DNA of 64,000 nucleotides, taken from NCBI GenBank assembly GCA_932521035.1, contig OW051492.1, positions 9,672,001 to 9,736,000 on the forward strand, read 5' to 3'. Positions 11,635-24,570 of the stretch are shown here, one piece after another (the first letter of the stretch is position 1; each line of letters starts with the position of its first letter). The notes under the pieces were generated by a model. That model made no database searches. It was not told the DNA's origin and saw only the letters and a program-made list of their open reading frames with translations. This DNA comes from Oscheius dolichura. Lineage: Eukaryota; Nematoda; Chromadorea; Rhabditida; Rhabditidae. Both the position numbers and the translations under genes were made by a program.

Positions 11635-11892
11635 GTTGAGCGAAACTAGACGTTTTTATATTTTTCTGTTGCTTGCATTCGATCAGGCATAACAAAATCT
11701 ACTAGAATGAGTTTTTTCACTACACTACTGTATACATTGTTCAGGTAATCAATGAGAAAAACCGAATAATTTGTATATTATTTCAATGAATATATGTTGG
11801 GTTGAGCTGAAAAAACTCATTCTAGTAGATTTTGTTATGCCTGATCGAATGCAAGCAACAGAAAAATATAAAAACGTCTAGTTTCGCTCAAC
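11635..11892. mobile_element. Foldback element with 84-bp apparently perfect inverted arms
   Basis: 11635-11718 is the reverse complement of 11809-11892 with no mismatch found by eye; the arms begin GTTGAGCGAAACTAG. The 90-bp spacer is AT-rich and holds no ORF. This is the structure of a young MITE or foldback element. Confidence 0.85.
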
Positions 11893-12599
11893 AACGTCCA
11901 CCCAGATACTCCATTGAGAAATTCACGTTTGTCCGTTGTTTACGCGTTCTTTCCGCCCAACTGCAATTTTGAGAAATTGGTCAAATTCTTTTAAAATTTG
12001 TTTCTCTGAACTGTGACCTTCATGGTTTATGGTGTCTGATTTTTATGGCATTCAACTAGTCTCGTTCTAAGGAACATTTTGAGTATTCAACGACAGAATA
12101 GTGCTAAAAAGTTATTTGTGAAGAAAACACACCAGCTCAGCTGTTCTCCTCAATTTCGACAGTTTTTATTATTTTTGCCGTTTGCTTATAGTAATTCGGG
12201 GTTGGTAAAACATGAGAAAGCATCAGAAATGTGTAAAAATGCATAAAAATGCAGTTGGCATTTTCCCGCCATTTGAGGCTTTCACGCCGAGATCTTCTGA
12301 AAGTGCCGGTCACGGCGAGCTGTGCATTGACAGCTAATTCTTTCGCCACCAAGAAGAAAAAAAGGCCAGTAAGGGCCAGCTGCTAAAATGTTAGACCTTC
12401 AATATCGTCTTTTTTCTTGACAGACAAGTCTTTTCCGAAAAATAGGGTTATAGTATATTTGTCCTTTCAGGACCTTATGGGCAAACCCGGTACTAAAATG
12501 CGGCAAGAAAAAAATTAGCAGAAATCGTGGTGCATTCGAGCTTTTTTGAGCTCAAACTATTTTTGGTACTAGAAGAGCCCAGTTTTATTGTGAGCGCGC

Positions 12600-12960
12600 G
12601 AAGCGCTGCGCGGTGGTTAGGTTTCTCTCTCTTCTTGCGATTTTTTTCTAAAACTGTTATCGCGCGTAGCGCGTCACCGCGCTAACTTTTCGGATTTTTT
12701 CTTTTTGAATCGTGTTCAACATCTGATTCTGCATCGAATGACCCTCATTACGATAACTTTGGTGCACATTCCGAAAAATGAAAAATATTTGTATTTTTGA
12801 AAAGTGGCCGATGTCCCCCGGAAATAGTATACCTACTCCGTTCCGATTTCTGTAATTCTTTGACCAGGTTATTGGAAATGAGGTCTGCTCGTGGCGCGTC
12901 CATGTTTGAAAGAATTTGGCCCACACACTGACGCTACGACACTGCAAAGGCGCGCATGCA
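12600..12960 (-). mobile_element. Interspersed repeat, copy 1 of a CCGCGCG-ended family
   Basis: Read on the minus strand this segment matches 17810-18195 on the plus strand over roughly 370 bp. Shared blocks are ATGGACGCGCCAC, AGCAGAC.TCATTTCC, ACATCGG.CACTTTT, ATTTTTCATTTTTCGG, GCGCTACGCGCG and the terminal AACCTAACCACCGCGC. An accidental long ORF (13136-12657) runs through it. It is probably a non-autonomous DNA element, as no transposase domain is visible. Confidence 0.6.
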
Positions 12961-13267
12961 GGGTAAAAAAAAGAGGGTAAAAAAATATCGAAATTCTCAT
13001 ATTGCCTCTGAAAACAATTATTTTTGGTACCAATCGATTTGTCTCGGTGAGCTATGTACAAAAATGTTAAAATGACACAACCCGAAGATGGCTTCTTCAA
13101 GTTAGAATTGCACACAAACCTGTGCCTGGTGGACAAATTAGAATAAAAAAGCTCAAAGAAAAGACAAAAGCGGTTGGGGGAGCAAACGCGCTTCTCTTTT
13201 TATAAGCAAGTGAAACGGCAAACACTCCCAAGCATTTTTTGCAAGCAAATGGAGACAAAAAGAGCAC

Positions 13268-13738
13268 AATTATTATGTGAAAAAGTGGAACACAAAAGGT
13301 GCCGTGGTTAGGATTCTACTGACCGTGCAAAAAGCGAGCAATAAAACCTGGGTAAGTTCAATCAGTTCTACCTAACCACAGCCTCTTCTGTTATTCTTAT
13401 GGTAGGCTATCGTTCCTTATAGTGTTCAAACCAAATAAAATTGTGCAAGTCCAACGTCAGCTCTAGGCGGTGGTCGGGAACGGCTGTCCCTTGGTGGACT
13501 AGAAAACGCAGAAATTCGGGTTAGTGCAGACTTCAGTGCTGTCAGGACACTGACCGTAGCCACAGAAGGCTTCTCTTCCTTATTTAATGAGGCGGTGGTT
13601 AGGTAGAACTGATTGAACTTACCCAGGTTTGATTGCTCTCCTTTTGCCCGGTTCCCCTTATGTATTGCTCGCTTTTTGCACGGTCAGTAGAATCCTAACC
13701 ACGGCACCTTTTGTGTTCCACTTTTTCACATAATAATT
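13268..13738. mobile_element. Large inverted repeat with a 35-bp insertion in one arm
   Basis: The arms 13268-13386 and 13590-13738 are near-identical in inverted orientation (TATTATGTGAAAAAGTGG... to ...CTACCTAACCAC). The right arm carries about 35 extra bases after GAGCAATA. Both arms end in the same CCTAACCAC word as the 12600, 16795 and 17810 repeats. Confidence 0.75.
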
Positions 13739-14084
13739 CTAAAAGAGACCTTCCCTTATTTTTTATATTGTAAGTAATACAAGACATTTTTGGGCGGATG
13801 GTTTGGGTAGAGCAGGCGATGTCATCGTCGTTGGCGCAGCCTTCTTCTAGTTCTAATTTTTCATGCAATTCTTTAACACATTGAATACATACAATAAACA
13901 TCAAGTTTTATACACAACGCTTGATTCGGCCAAAATTTGACTGGGGAAAGAACGCGTGCATCCAGGGGAAGCTTCATGTTAATATTTTTGATATCTGTTA
14001 GAGCAAATCGCGGTAAAAATATCAAAGTAGGCCCATCAGCAAACAATGGCCTGCCCCTCACAACTCTTCAAAGGGCGCTAGGAG

Positions 14085-14461
14085 ATGGTCAAGGGACTAC
14101 CGGAATTGCCTTCAATGTGTCAAAGTAACTGTCTTGTTCAGATGGAATACAATCTGATATTTTCACCGGAAAGATTGATAAAATGCTGGAAAACAATAGC
14201 TGGCTATGCCGCCGAACAAACTGGCAAGACCCAGCTCCAAGACCTGGTCGAAAAGGAAAAAGATATTAAAACGCTCACCATCCGATTGTAAAAAAACATT
14301 TGTTTGTATCTATAAGTATTTCTAGGGTCGCTCAACTGTGTCTTGACGATGAAGACGTCAACAATGAACCTGCTGCTGGGATAAAAAAGGAAATCAAATA
14401 TGAGCGTAAGGGAGAAGCAAACACTCAACCGAAGAAGGAGATCAAAAGAGAACCACAATAA
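14085..14461 (+). CDS. Small two-exon protein with three SUMO-consensus motifs
   Basis: Exons 14085-14287 and 14326-14461 are joined by a 38-bp intron (GTAAAA to TTTCTAG) and encode 112 residues in one frame. The first exon has a helical-looking Trp/Lys/Glu segment (LIKCWKTIAGYAAEQ, then LQDLVEKEKDIK). The C-terminal 40 residues contain three psi-K-x-E motifs (IKKE, IKYE, IKREP), as seen in sumoylated nuclear proteins. An open stretch upstream (about 14005-14084, reading ANNGLPLTTLQRALGDG) could be a further exon in another phase. No family is recognised; the gene sits among repeats. Confidence 0.35.
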
Positions 14462-14639
14462 TTTTTCGAATGTTTCCACTAATCCTCTAGTTCTGAAATT
14501 TAGTGCTGATTTTTTTTCAGCCCGGGCGCTAACTTCTAAAAAAAAGAGAAAAAGCCAAATTGACATTACTTTTGGCCGCACCTAATAAAAAAGAAACCCA
14601 TATGAAAAAAAGAGTTATGTGAATTCCAACATCATTGCA

Positions 14640-14800
14640 CAGTCCCTTTCCGGTTTGCGAGATTTCTATCGCTGTGGGAACCGTTCGTGGTGGGATCCCA
14701 TGCCAAAGTTCGGGGGTTCGGTCCCCCCGTTGGTCAACTTCTTTTGCTTTTTCTGTCTTCCATCTTTGTTTTTCCCATAATATTTTTCGCTGCGGGATCT
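14640..14800 (+). mobile_element. tRNA-derived SINE-like unit
   Basis: GCTGTGGGAACCGTTCGTGG, a CATGCC region, then GGGGGTTCGGTCCCCCC (B-box stem-loop), CGTTGGTCAACTTC and a TTTTGCTTTTTCTGTC tail. The order and the words match the minus-strand copy near 9180-9265. Confidence 0.6.
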
Positions 14801-14835
14801 CGTGAGCACAAGAATGGAAGTCTGTAGGAAATATA

Positions 14836-14979
14836 GTCCGTTTCCAACGGATATGTCACGAGTTCAAATTTCGCGGCGTATCTCCGTTGCGGGACCATGT
14901 CGAAAGAAGGCTGGCCCCACAGCGGAGGCGGGACAGACCTTTAAATCTCGTGGCATGACCGTTGGAAACGGACTATAGG
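14836..14979. mobile_element. Small foldback element, plus a partial second copy at 15335-15422
   Basis: The ends TATAGTCCGTTTCCAACGG and CCGTTGGAAACGGACTATA are inverted repeats that continue inward through TATGTCACGAG / CTCGTGGCATG. The middle holds GCGGGACCATGTCG and AAGAAGGCTGG. The right half recurs at 15335-15422 (GCAGGACCAAGTCGG to TTAGAAACGGACTA). Confidence 0.7.
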
Positions 14980-16002
14980 GCAGTTTGGGAGGGATTGGAC
15001 GGGGGAGGGGTAAGAAACTGAAAGGGTAGAGGGGACTGGAAGAGGGGTGCACAATAGTGGAATTTTGCCACTGTTCGATATGTGGATTTCCCGAATCGGG
15101 GTTCACTTTCGATGCGATGCATCAATCATCCCTGGACTGTAAGGGGAGACGGTAAAGAGCAGGAGGGACTGGGCAGGGAAAGGGGGAACAGTAGAAGAGA
15201 TATGAAGAGCAGGTTAAAACCACAGTTCAAAGGGCCAATGTCCAGCCGAAGACTGGTGATTCGAAACGGGTAGAAAGTCTTTTACCCTGAAAAGGAATTC
15301 AGGGTGAACGCACGCGTGCGCTAATTTGTTGTTGCAGGACCAAGTCGGAAGAAGGCTGGTCCCATAGCGGAGGGGCGACAGACGTTTAAATCCCGTGACA
15401 TATCCGTTAGAAACGGACTACAAGATTGAACAACTTTGAATTGCCCATCACGTTGTGGCTCTTTTCACCGCGGCGTTATTCTCCTCAAAATTTTTGGGCG
15501 TGGTTCAAAAACTTCACGATAAAGTTTTTATACTCTATTTCTATTATGCCAATAGTAATCAGCACATCTTGAGAGCGCCGACAGTTACGCTCATTCCAAT
15601 GGTCTTTCCTGAACCAGAACATTTTGTCTTTATGTTCCTGGAGAATATTTTCTGGTAGGAGAGTTCTACCGACCGGTAAATTATCAGTGGGTAGGTCAGT
15701 TGCAGCGACAGAGCAGAAAGTTGACAAAAGGCTTGTTAAAGAAATTCCCTTTTTTTAGCTTTTCGTATATCTATTGGTGTCATTCGATCCGATAATTCGA
15801 GCTGAGCACGATGCTGCTATTTAAAAAAATTTGAAAATGTACGGTTCAAAAGTTACAGGCCTTCCGAAATGCCAACAACAAATTTTCGAAATCGTCTATG
15901 TGCTATATGTCATTCGATAGAGTTCAAAAAGTTATGCCAGTCTGTAAAATATCAGAATTCATAGTGGTAAAATAAGCGAGTTATAGAGGTTTTTCTGTTT
16001 TC

Positions 16003-16110
16003 CGGGGGGCAATGGCGCAGTGCGCGGCGGCAAGTCCTTTAGATTTAAAGGGCGCGGCTTCGATCCCCGTCAAACATTTTTGCTTTTTTGTTTCTTGCTC
16101 CTTTAGTGTT
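16003..16110 (+). mobile_element. tRNA-derived SINE-like unit
   Basis: Contains an A-box-like TGGCGCAGTGCGCGG, an anticodon-arm-like CCTTTAGATTTAAAGG, a B-box-like GGCTTCGATCCCC and a TTTTTGCTTTTTTG tail. Box order and spacing are tRNA-like, but the acceptor stem is poor and there is no clean cloverleaf. Confidence 0.6.
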
Positions 16111-16221
16111 TGTACGCCCAACTGAAATGTTTTGCGTCGTGGGACCCATACGTAATGTCCATACATTTCTGTATAAATGACCAGACGCTGGCTGTTTTTG
16201 CGGGGGCGAGCTAAACGCTTC

Positions 16222-16500
16222 TTTTATACGCTGTTTTTACCTAATTACTCTAGGTAGTATGGGGGCGAGCTAAATGACCGTTTTGGAAGTTTGACCTGAC
16301 CGAGTGACTAGGGAGAAGCTAGCCTGACCGGGGAGAAGCTGCGTCTAGGTAGTATGGGAGCGAGCTGAAGGTTTCTTTTATACACTGTTTTCCTCTAATT
16401 ACTCTAGGTAGTGTGGGAGCGAGCCAAAGGGCCGTTTTGGGGCTTTCCCGATCAGGGAGAAGCTAGGCTGACTGGGGAGAAGCTAGCCTGACCGGCTATG
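16222..16500. repeat. Degenerate tandem repeat, two units of about 140 bp with nested subrepeats
   Basis: The units share ATTACTCTAGGTAGT.TGGG.GCGAGC, a GCCGTTTTGG-like centre and GGGAGAAGCTAG.CTGAC. The AGGGAGAAGCTAGCCTGAC word is itself repeated several times within each unit. Confidence 0.7.
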
Positions 16501-16794
16501 TATCCATATCCGGATGTTTTAAAAAGGAAAAACAGAAAAAAGGAGCGGTGGTTTCAGCCAAATGTTTGATGTAAAAAAAGGAGTGGTTCGACTCGCCGAA
16601 ATATCGTTCTCCTTTTGTACATTCCTTAAAAATAACAAACACTCTATCGTTCTCTTTTTGTGCATTCCTTCACCATTTATCGCACGCTTTTTGTACACTC
16701 CATTCCTGTCAAACCACGAGTTACCTGTTGAGCTCTCTCTTTTTCACATAGGAATTCTGTTTTGGATTATTTTTAAAAAGTGGAATACGAAAAA

Positions 16795-17000
16795 GCGACG
16801 GTGGTTAGGTTCCCTCGGCATACAAAAAGCGGAAGGAGTTGATCGAGCGAAAGGAGAGCAATATTGGGGTGGGGATCGGACAAAAACCGAGCAATAATGA
16901 GTGGAATGAGCAAAAAATGACCAATATCAATACAGGAAACCGGACAAAAGTAGAGCAATATAAACTGGAAAAGCCCAATCAGTTTTACCTAACCACCGCC
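16795..17000. mobile_element. Repeat bounded by GGTGGTTAGGT / ACCTAACCACC
   Basis: The interval starts CGGTGGTTAGGTTCC and ends TTTTACCTAACCACCGCC. It contains several GAGCAATA words also present in the 13268-13738 arms, so it is probably a diverged member of that group. Confidence 0.5.
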
Positions 17001-17038
17001 TCTTTTAAGAGGAAACCTCCCCCTCACTGGGTCCGGGT

Positions 17039-17444
17039 TCATTTCAGCTCACAAAGAGTTTTATATAAGGAGTAAATTTTGCGTAATAATAAGAAGTAAT
17101 AACGTTTTGGAGTCCGATTAATTGAGATCTTGAGGAACAGACGTCCTTCTCCGCCCCCGACTGTCTTCCTGATGCGTAAATACAGCGTGGCGAAGACGAA
17201 GAGAGCTAATCCGATGGCCAGTACTGCTAGTAGGACAAAGAAGTAGACATAGACCGTGTGTAGGAAGCTGTGATCCGCCAATATCTTCTCAACTTCGCTG
17301 GGGTTTGGATCGAACGAGCCTGTCGTATGATTGAAATCCCAGCATTTCATGAAGGCATGGGCTAGATCTAGATCCTTATGAAACCCACCGTTTAAATGGG
17401 TCGACAGATATTCGTGTGTTTGCTTTATGATAAAAATAAAGTTA
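17039..17444 (-). CDS. Last exon of an unidentified single-pass membrane protein
   Basis: An open exon from a good acceptor (CTCCTCAG at 17445) to a stop at 17039. It has an extracellular-looking segment (CWDFNHTTGSFDPNP, with an N-glycosylation site NHT), one strong TM helix (YVYFFVLLAVLAIGLALFVF) and a basic tail (RIRKTVGGGEGR). There is no in-frame ATG near the acceptor, so upstream exons must lie to the right. A Cys-containing open stretch at about 17730-17660 is a candidate but its phase was not resolved. Family unknown. Confidence 0.35.
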
Positions 17445-17809
17445 CTGAGGAGAGATAGCTGCCGGTCCAAAGAATTTTAAGAGAAAATCCGTTCCGATTA
17501 CGGAATCTTGACTTCTAGGAGAAGTTGTGAGATTTTCCAGGCTCGTAGCATTTTAAAAAACTGTACAGAAATATTCAGAAAGATAGTGGGCTATATGTAG
17601 ACGTTAACCTCGTAGTTTCAGTGAAGAAATTAGAAGACTCCAGCAAGTAGTAGGTCTAAACTGTCGAGACACACCGTTGGCTCGTACAATTAGCAGCTTC
17701 AACCACTTTCTGGGAGGAGTTCAAATTCGAACGACACTGTAATAAAGAACAGTCAATAGACAGTTACATGAGGAACATGATAAAACAAAAATTTCAGAAA
17801 AATACTTCA

Positions 17810-18195
17810 GTTAGTGCCGCGCTATGCGCGAAACAAGTGCCAAATCGCCCTCACACTGCATGCACCAAATCTTTTCAAATATGGACGCGCCACCAGCAGA
17901 CATCATTTCCAATGTTTCCACCAAAAATTAGAAAAATCCGCCGATTTGGTGACGAGAACCGAGACGGTGTACACCGTACGGGAAACATCGGTCACTTTTA
18001 AAACCACTTTCGATTTTTCATTTTTCGGTTCAATCTCGAAAACCATCATAATAGGTACCATTCGATAGAGAATCACGTGAGGAATAACACACAAAAAACA
18101 TTATCCAAAAAAGTTGGAGCGGTGGCGCGCTACGCGCGCTTTAAATGTTTAAAATGCCGCCTGTGATGAGAGCAAAACCTAACCACCGCGCGATA
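17810..18195 (+). mobile_element. Interspersed repeat, copy 2 of a CCGCGCG-ended family
   Basis: Plus-strand partner of the 12600-12960 copy. It starts near GCCGCGCTATGCGCG and ends AAAACCTAACCACCGCGCG, with GGTGGCGCGCTACGCGCGC inside. The ORFs across it are by-products. Confidence 0.6.
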
Positions 18196-18649
18196 TGAGA
18201 AAAAACTCTCGAAATTATCAGGAAATCTTTTTTTTTCTGTAATAGGAATAGAAAATTAGTAGAAATCTAAGCTGTTGACTGGCTACAGTACCCCCAGATA
18301 AATAAAAGATTAAAAAACAAAAGGCTTTTGATTACTGTAGCAGTAAAAAAAACTTTGAATTTCCTTACAAAAGTTCAATGGGAAAGAGGATTGAAGAACT
18401 ATTTCTATGCTACCGTAATCCGATTGGAGAATCTCTGCTTGAATTAAGCGCCATACCGGCACCTGACGAGACAAGTCGGCTCAAAATGGCTGAGAATCTT
18501 TGTCTCTTTTAAAGTTTAAAGTTTAAAAATTACGGTAGCTGTTAGAACTGAAGTTTTATTGATAGATGGATAGCAATTTTCAGAAAGCAGCTTTACGCTA
18601 TGCTCATGGTTTGCCATTTTTCTGATTTCCTCTTTTAAAAATAATTCAG

Positions 18650-18823
18650 GGAGCAAATTATTTGGATATTCCCGGACTGATTGACATCATTACACAGAAA
18701 ATTGCCGACATGGCCAATGGGAAGACCGTCGAAGAGATCCGAGAAATCTACGGCCTGATGAATGACTTTTCCCCCGAGGAAGAAGAAGAAATTCGAAAGA
18801 GATTCGAATGGGTCGAAGCATAA
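18650..18823 (+). pseudogene. skr: Orphan C-terminal exon of a SKP1-related (SKR) protein
   Basis: After a TTCAG acceptor at 18649 the exon encodes 57 residues matching the SKP1 C-terminal F-box-binding region: GANYLDIPGLIDIITQKIA, then GKTVEEIREIYG and NDFSPEEEEEIRKRFEW. SKP1 proteins link F-box proteins to cullin-1 ubiquitin ligases. The N-terminal BTB/POZ part was not found in the 1.1 kb upstream, which is occupied by a repeat (17810-18195) and AT-rich sequence. A poly(A) signal follows. It is either a 3' remnant of a gene copy or a gene whose 5' exons are beyond a long intron I could not bridge. Confidence 0.7.
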
Positions 18824-18856
18824 TTGATATTCTCTTTGTTTAAATGATTGGTGTCG

Positions 18857-18862
18857 AATAAA
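18857..18862 (+). terminator. Poly(A) signal after the SKP1-like exon
   Basis: AATAAA 33 bp after the stop codon. Confidence 0.55.
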
Positions 18863-20375
18863 GTTCTGTGTCTAAATTGATTATTTCGACTAAAAAAAGA
18901 GGGTGGACCTGGGAGAGAAATGGGGCGGAGCGTTCTGTAAAATCTCTTTCAGATTGAAAAACTCGGGGATTTTCTTGAAAATTCGAATTTTTGAAGGGTC
19001 ATAAAATCTCATAAAGTTTTCGACTTTTAGAATTGCCATATATCTTGGTACTCCCAATTAGAGTCAAAAACTGGATAAAATACATAGAACACCCCCGGAA
19101 ATTTAAGTTTGTTAGGGTTCGAAAGAATCGATCGACCTTTTTTACTTTTTTTCCGCTGCAGCAATCCCGGGGGTCATAAAATCCAATCCTCTAGCGATTT
19201 GCCTGTTTGTGGGGAGAGGAGCGTGCTGTTTAGTTTGGTCTCCGGAGACCACTGATAACCGAATATTGCTCACGATTTGTTGTGAACCAGCTTTACTGTT
19301 ATTTTTTCCCTATTTTCCCTTATCTTTAACCTTTTCCCCGCTGTTTTTCAGCTTCAAAACTGTCTAATATTTGTCCCGAATATTTATGTCCCCTCCCCGG
19401 CCATCTGTTCCTTTCTTCTGCCCGTGTCCACTTTTCTTCGTCCCCTTCCCGGTCGATATTAGTCACCGACGAAAAGAGAAAAAGTATCCAGTGTAACTTC
19501 CTTTCTCTCCGACTTTCACAATATCCTACGTCGGCGTGTGTCTATTTAAAGCGTCCCTTACCCGAAATACTCGCCCTATGACGTAGATAGACGCCGTGTG
19601 TCTGCTGCTCTCTGCAACAACCGCTGCGCAAAATGTCGTCCCTCCCTGCCGGCTGATTGAAGCGAGAAAAGGGGAAGATCGTAAATCGAGATCCGCCTTT
19701 CACCTATAAAAGCTCCTGCTTCTAAGATTCTTTCGCTTTTGGCTCCAGAGATCAGTTCCGAAAAACTCAACCGCCCCTTCGCTTTCCTCTCTCTTCCTGC
19801 CCTTTTCCCAGCCGAGCAACTGAAACAGTTGTAATAGCCAGGAAAATGGCTGCGGGACTCTCCAGCCCCCCAGAGAACGGCGTTCTTTTGAGCTTTTTGA
19901 GAAACAACCAGCCGAATTTAGATCAAGGAAGGCGTTAAACCAGCAACAACGCCGGTGCTAATTGTCCTTCATTTTCCACTAAAGTTGTCTCACGGCTCTG
20001 CGACGCCTCTTTCCTTGTTCTTTCCCTTTTCTCATTTTCATTTCTTCTTCTTCTAGCCAGAAAATATTTAAAATAATTATAGAAAATATAACAACGCCTT
20101 CTGCCTGTTTTTAAATGTTTTAAAAAACAGCCTGGCGCCTTCCAAAGACCCTGAAAGGCACTTTTCCCGCTTTTTCTTGAAGATCAGGCCTTTTTTGACT
20201 CTTGGCACTGCTTTTCCCTGTTTTTTCATAAATCAGGAAGCGCTCTCTTCCTCTTGGCCACCAGCAAAGATCAAAAACCGCCTGGCTCAGCAGTCCCTCT
20301 CCACCCTCCCCGCTCATTTATTCAATCTGTCTCGTTCCGCTAAACAGACGGCTCCTTTTTCAGTTTCTCCCTTCA
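18863..20375. other. Upstream region of the copine gene
   Basis: No coding signal. A TATA-like CTATAAAAG lies near 19704-19712 and pyrimidine-rich CTCTCTTCC stretches follow it. Two GC-rich palindromic blocks occur around 20130-20300. The copine promoter and 5' UTR should be here, with the start site undetermined. Confidence 0.4.
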
Positions 20376-22891
<2,516 letters not shown>

Positions 22892-23397
22892 AAACAGCAT
22901 TTTCTTCTCTTTTTTTCTGATGTATTCAGTTTACAAACAATTCAACAAGTTACTGTAGCCTAAGATATCTTTCTAGCTTCCTCTCCAATTGACATCTTAC
23001 ATGAGAAATAGGAACATTTCTCCCCTTCCACCGCCTCCTCCCAGTTTAGAACAACTTTCAGGTTCTATTTCAATGAATCTCTAGTTAAAATGATTTTAGA
23101 TGTTTTTTATTCGAACGTAGACGAAAATCTAATAGCCACAGCTCCTCCAATGGATTCACCTCGATGATGATCGCCTTCTCCCTGTACAAATGTCTCGTCT
23201 TTATAAATATTTGTATATATGGAGAGTACAAAGAGTTCTAACTCACATCCAATGTTATTCTTTATAACGAAATAATAAATTTTAATGTTTTACCAGTGCT
23301 TCTTGTCCAAGGAACTGTGATTTCTGTCCAGAGGATTTACAGTAACCCTTCCCCCTTTTTAGTTTTTGTTTGTATTGTCGTGGCTTACGGTAATCAA
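22892..23397. other. 3' flank of copine, no gene seen
   Basis: AT-rich with an AATAAA near 23274-23279 that may serve copine. No further coding exon is recognised. Confidence 0.4.
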
Positions 23398-23530
23398 GGA
23401 CGGATGATAAAATATGCGATAAATGAAATTCATCCGTGGTCTACAGTTTATATTTGTCTAGCCAAAAATGAAGCTTTTCTTCGCCACTGTCTTGTTCTTT
23501 TTTTTCTCGTTTTTTGGGCGGGGGAATTTA
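23398..23530 (+). repeat. Inverted duplicate of 27099-27243
   Basis: The segment reading GGACGGATGATAAAATAT ... AAATGAAGCTTTTCTTCGCC ... GGGCGGGGGAATTT is matched in reverse complement at 27243-27099, about 3.6 kb away, with only small indels over about 135 bp. Confidence 0.8.
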
Positions 23531-24570
23531 TCCCTTCGGTGGTACGGGGAACGAGGGATGAGGGGATGGTGGACAGTTCATGATAGAGGAGTACCATTGT
23601 GTCTACTTAGAACTGTGCTCTACCCCCTTGGCCAGGATAGTCGCCAATCATTTAATTCAACCACAAAACGTGGAAGATGAGTCAGAGAACCCCTGTGAAT
23701 CTTCCAAGATGCATATCAAAATGGAAAGGTGAATGAGGAAAAATGAGGCAAGAAGAAATGATGGCGAATGAATAAAACGGAAAAGAAAAGAGACGCACGA
23801 CCCTATTTTTAACTCAAGAATTCAACGACTATAACCCGAAATCTCAACCCAACTGGGCCAGGGAGCCTCTTGTCTGCTGCCCCAGACAGCTAGAACCAAA
23901 TGGAATTGATCCCCATTGGCAGAAATTACTCCCCGACCACAATTTGACCTCCCAACTGCTACTAATCCCTCTAATTTCTGGTCTCTCCTCTTTACGCTCC
24001 CCCCGCGGCTTTTTGCTCACATTCCCATGTCTAGGAGATGTTCATCACCTAAAAACATAATAATTAAAAGGGGCAGACCATAATTAATCGCGACAGGACC
24101 TCCTAAAGTTAACGAAGTCAATCTCAGCCCTCGGCGACAGGTTGAAAGTGTTTTGGCTCGTCTTCCTCCCTTCCTTGTTCCCTTGAGTGCCCCTGAGAGC
24201 CGGCAGAAGCTCTTGGAGACCTTCCTATGGCTCTTTAAAGAATGTTCTACCTTATTTTCACTACATTATTCCATTTGTTTACCTTATCCAGGAGCCAAAC
24301 TCCTGATTATATCTCCTTTGATCCATGTAACCAGAAAATTTCAAGGAAAACGGCTTCAGACCAGATTTTTTGAGCCCGTGTTCATAAAGATCAGAACAAA
24401 AATCAAGGTAAAACCTAGACTGAAGAATTTGTAACCGAAACCCGTTACCGCACTGCCTAACCCCGTATCTGATGATACAAAACCCGGTTTCGTCACCCCT
24501 TCCGCCAGGGCATACATGGGCAAAACGCCCAATTTCGGGAGTAAAACGGGCGTAGACTGGAGTGTCGGAT

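Noticed and set aside
12657-13136. 159-codon minus-strand ORF
   Set aside because: Lies across a dispersed repeat whose second copy (17810-18195) has the frame broken; there is no transposase motif.
16007-16080. Possible functional tRNA gene
   Set aside because: A- and B-box-like words are present, but the acceptor stem does not pair well and the same tail follows other SINE-like units.
18378-18512. 44-codon ORF with AIPAPDETSRLKM, compared with the SKP1 PLPNV region
   Set aside because: The similarity is only a few residues, it does not splice in phase to the SKP1-like exon, and it ends in its own stop.
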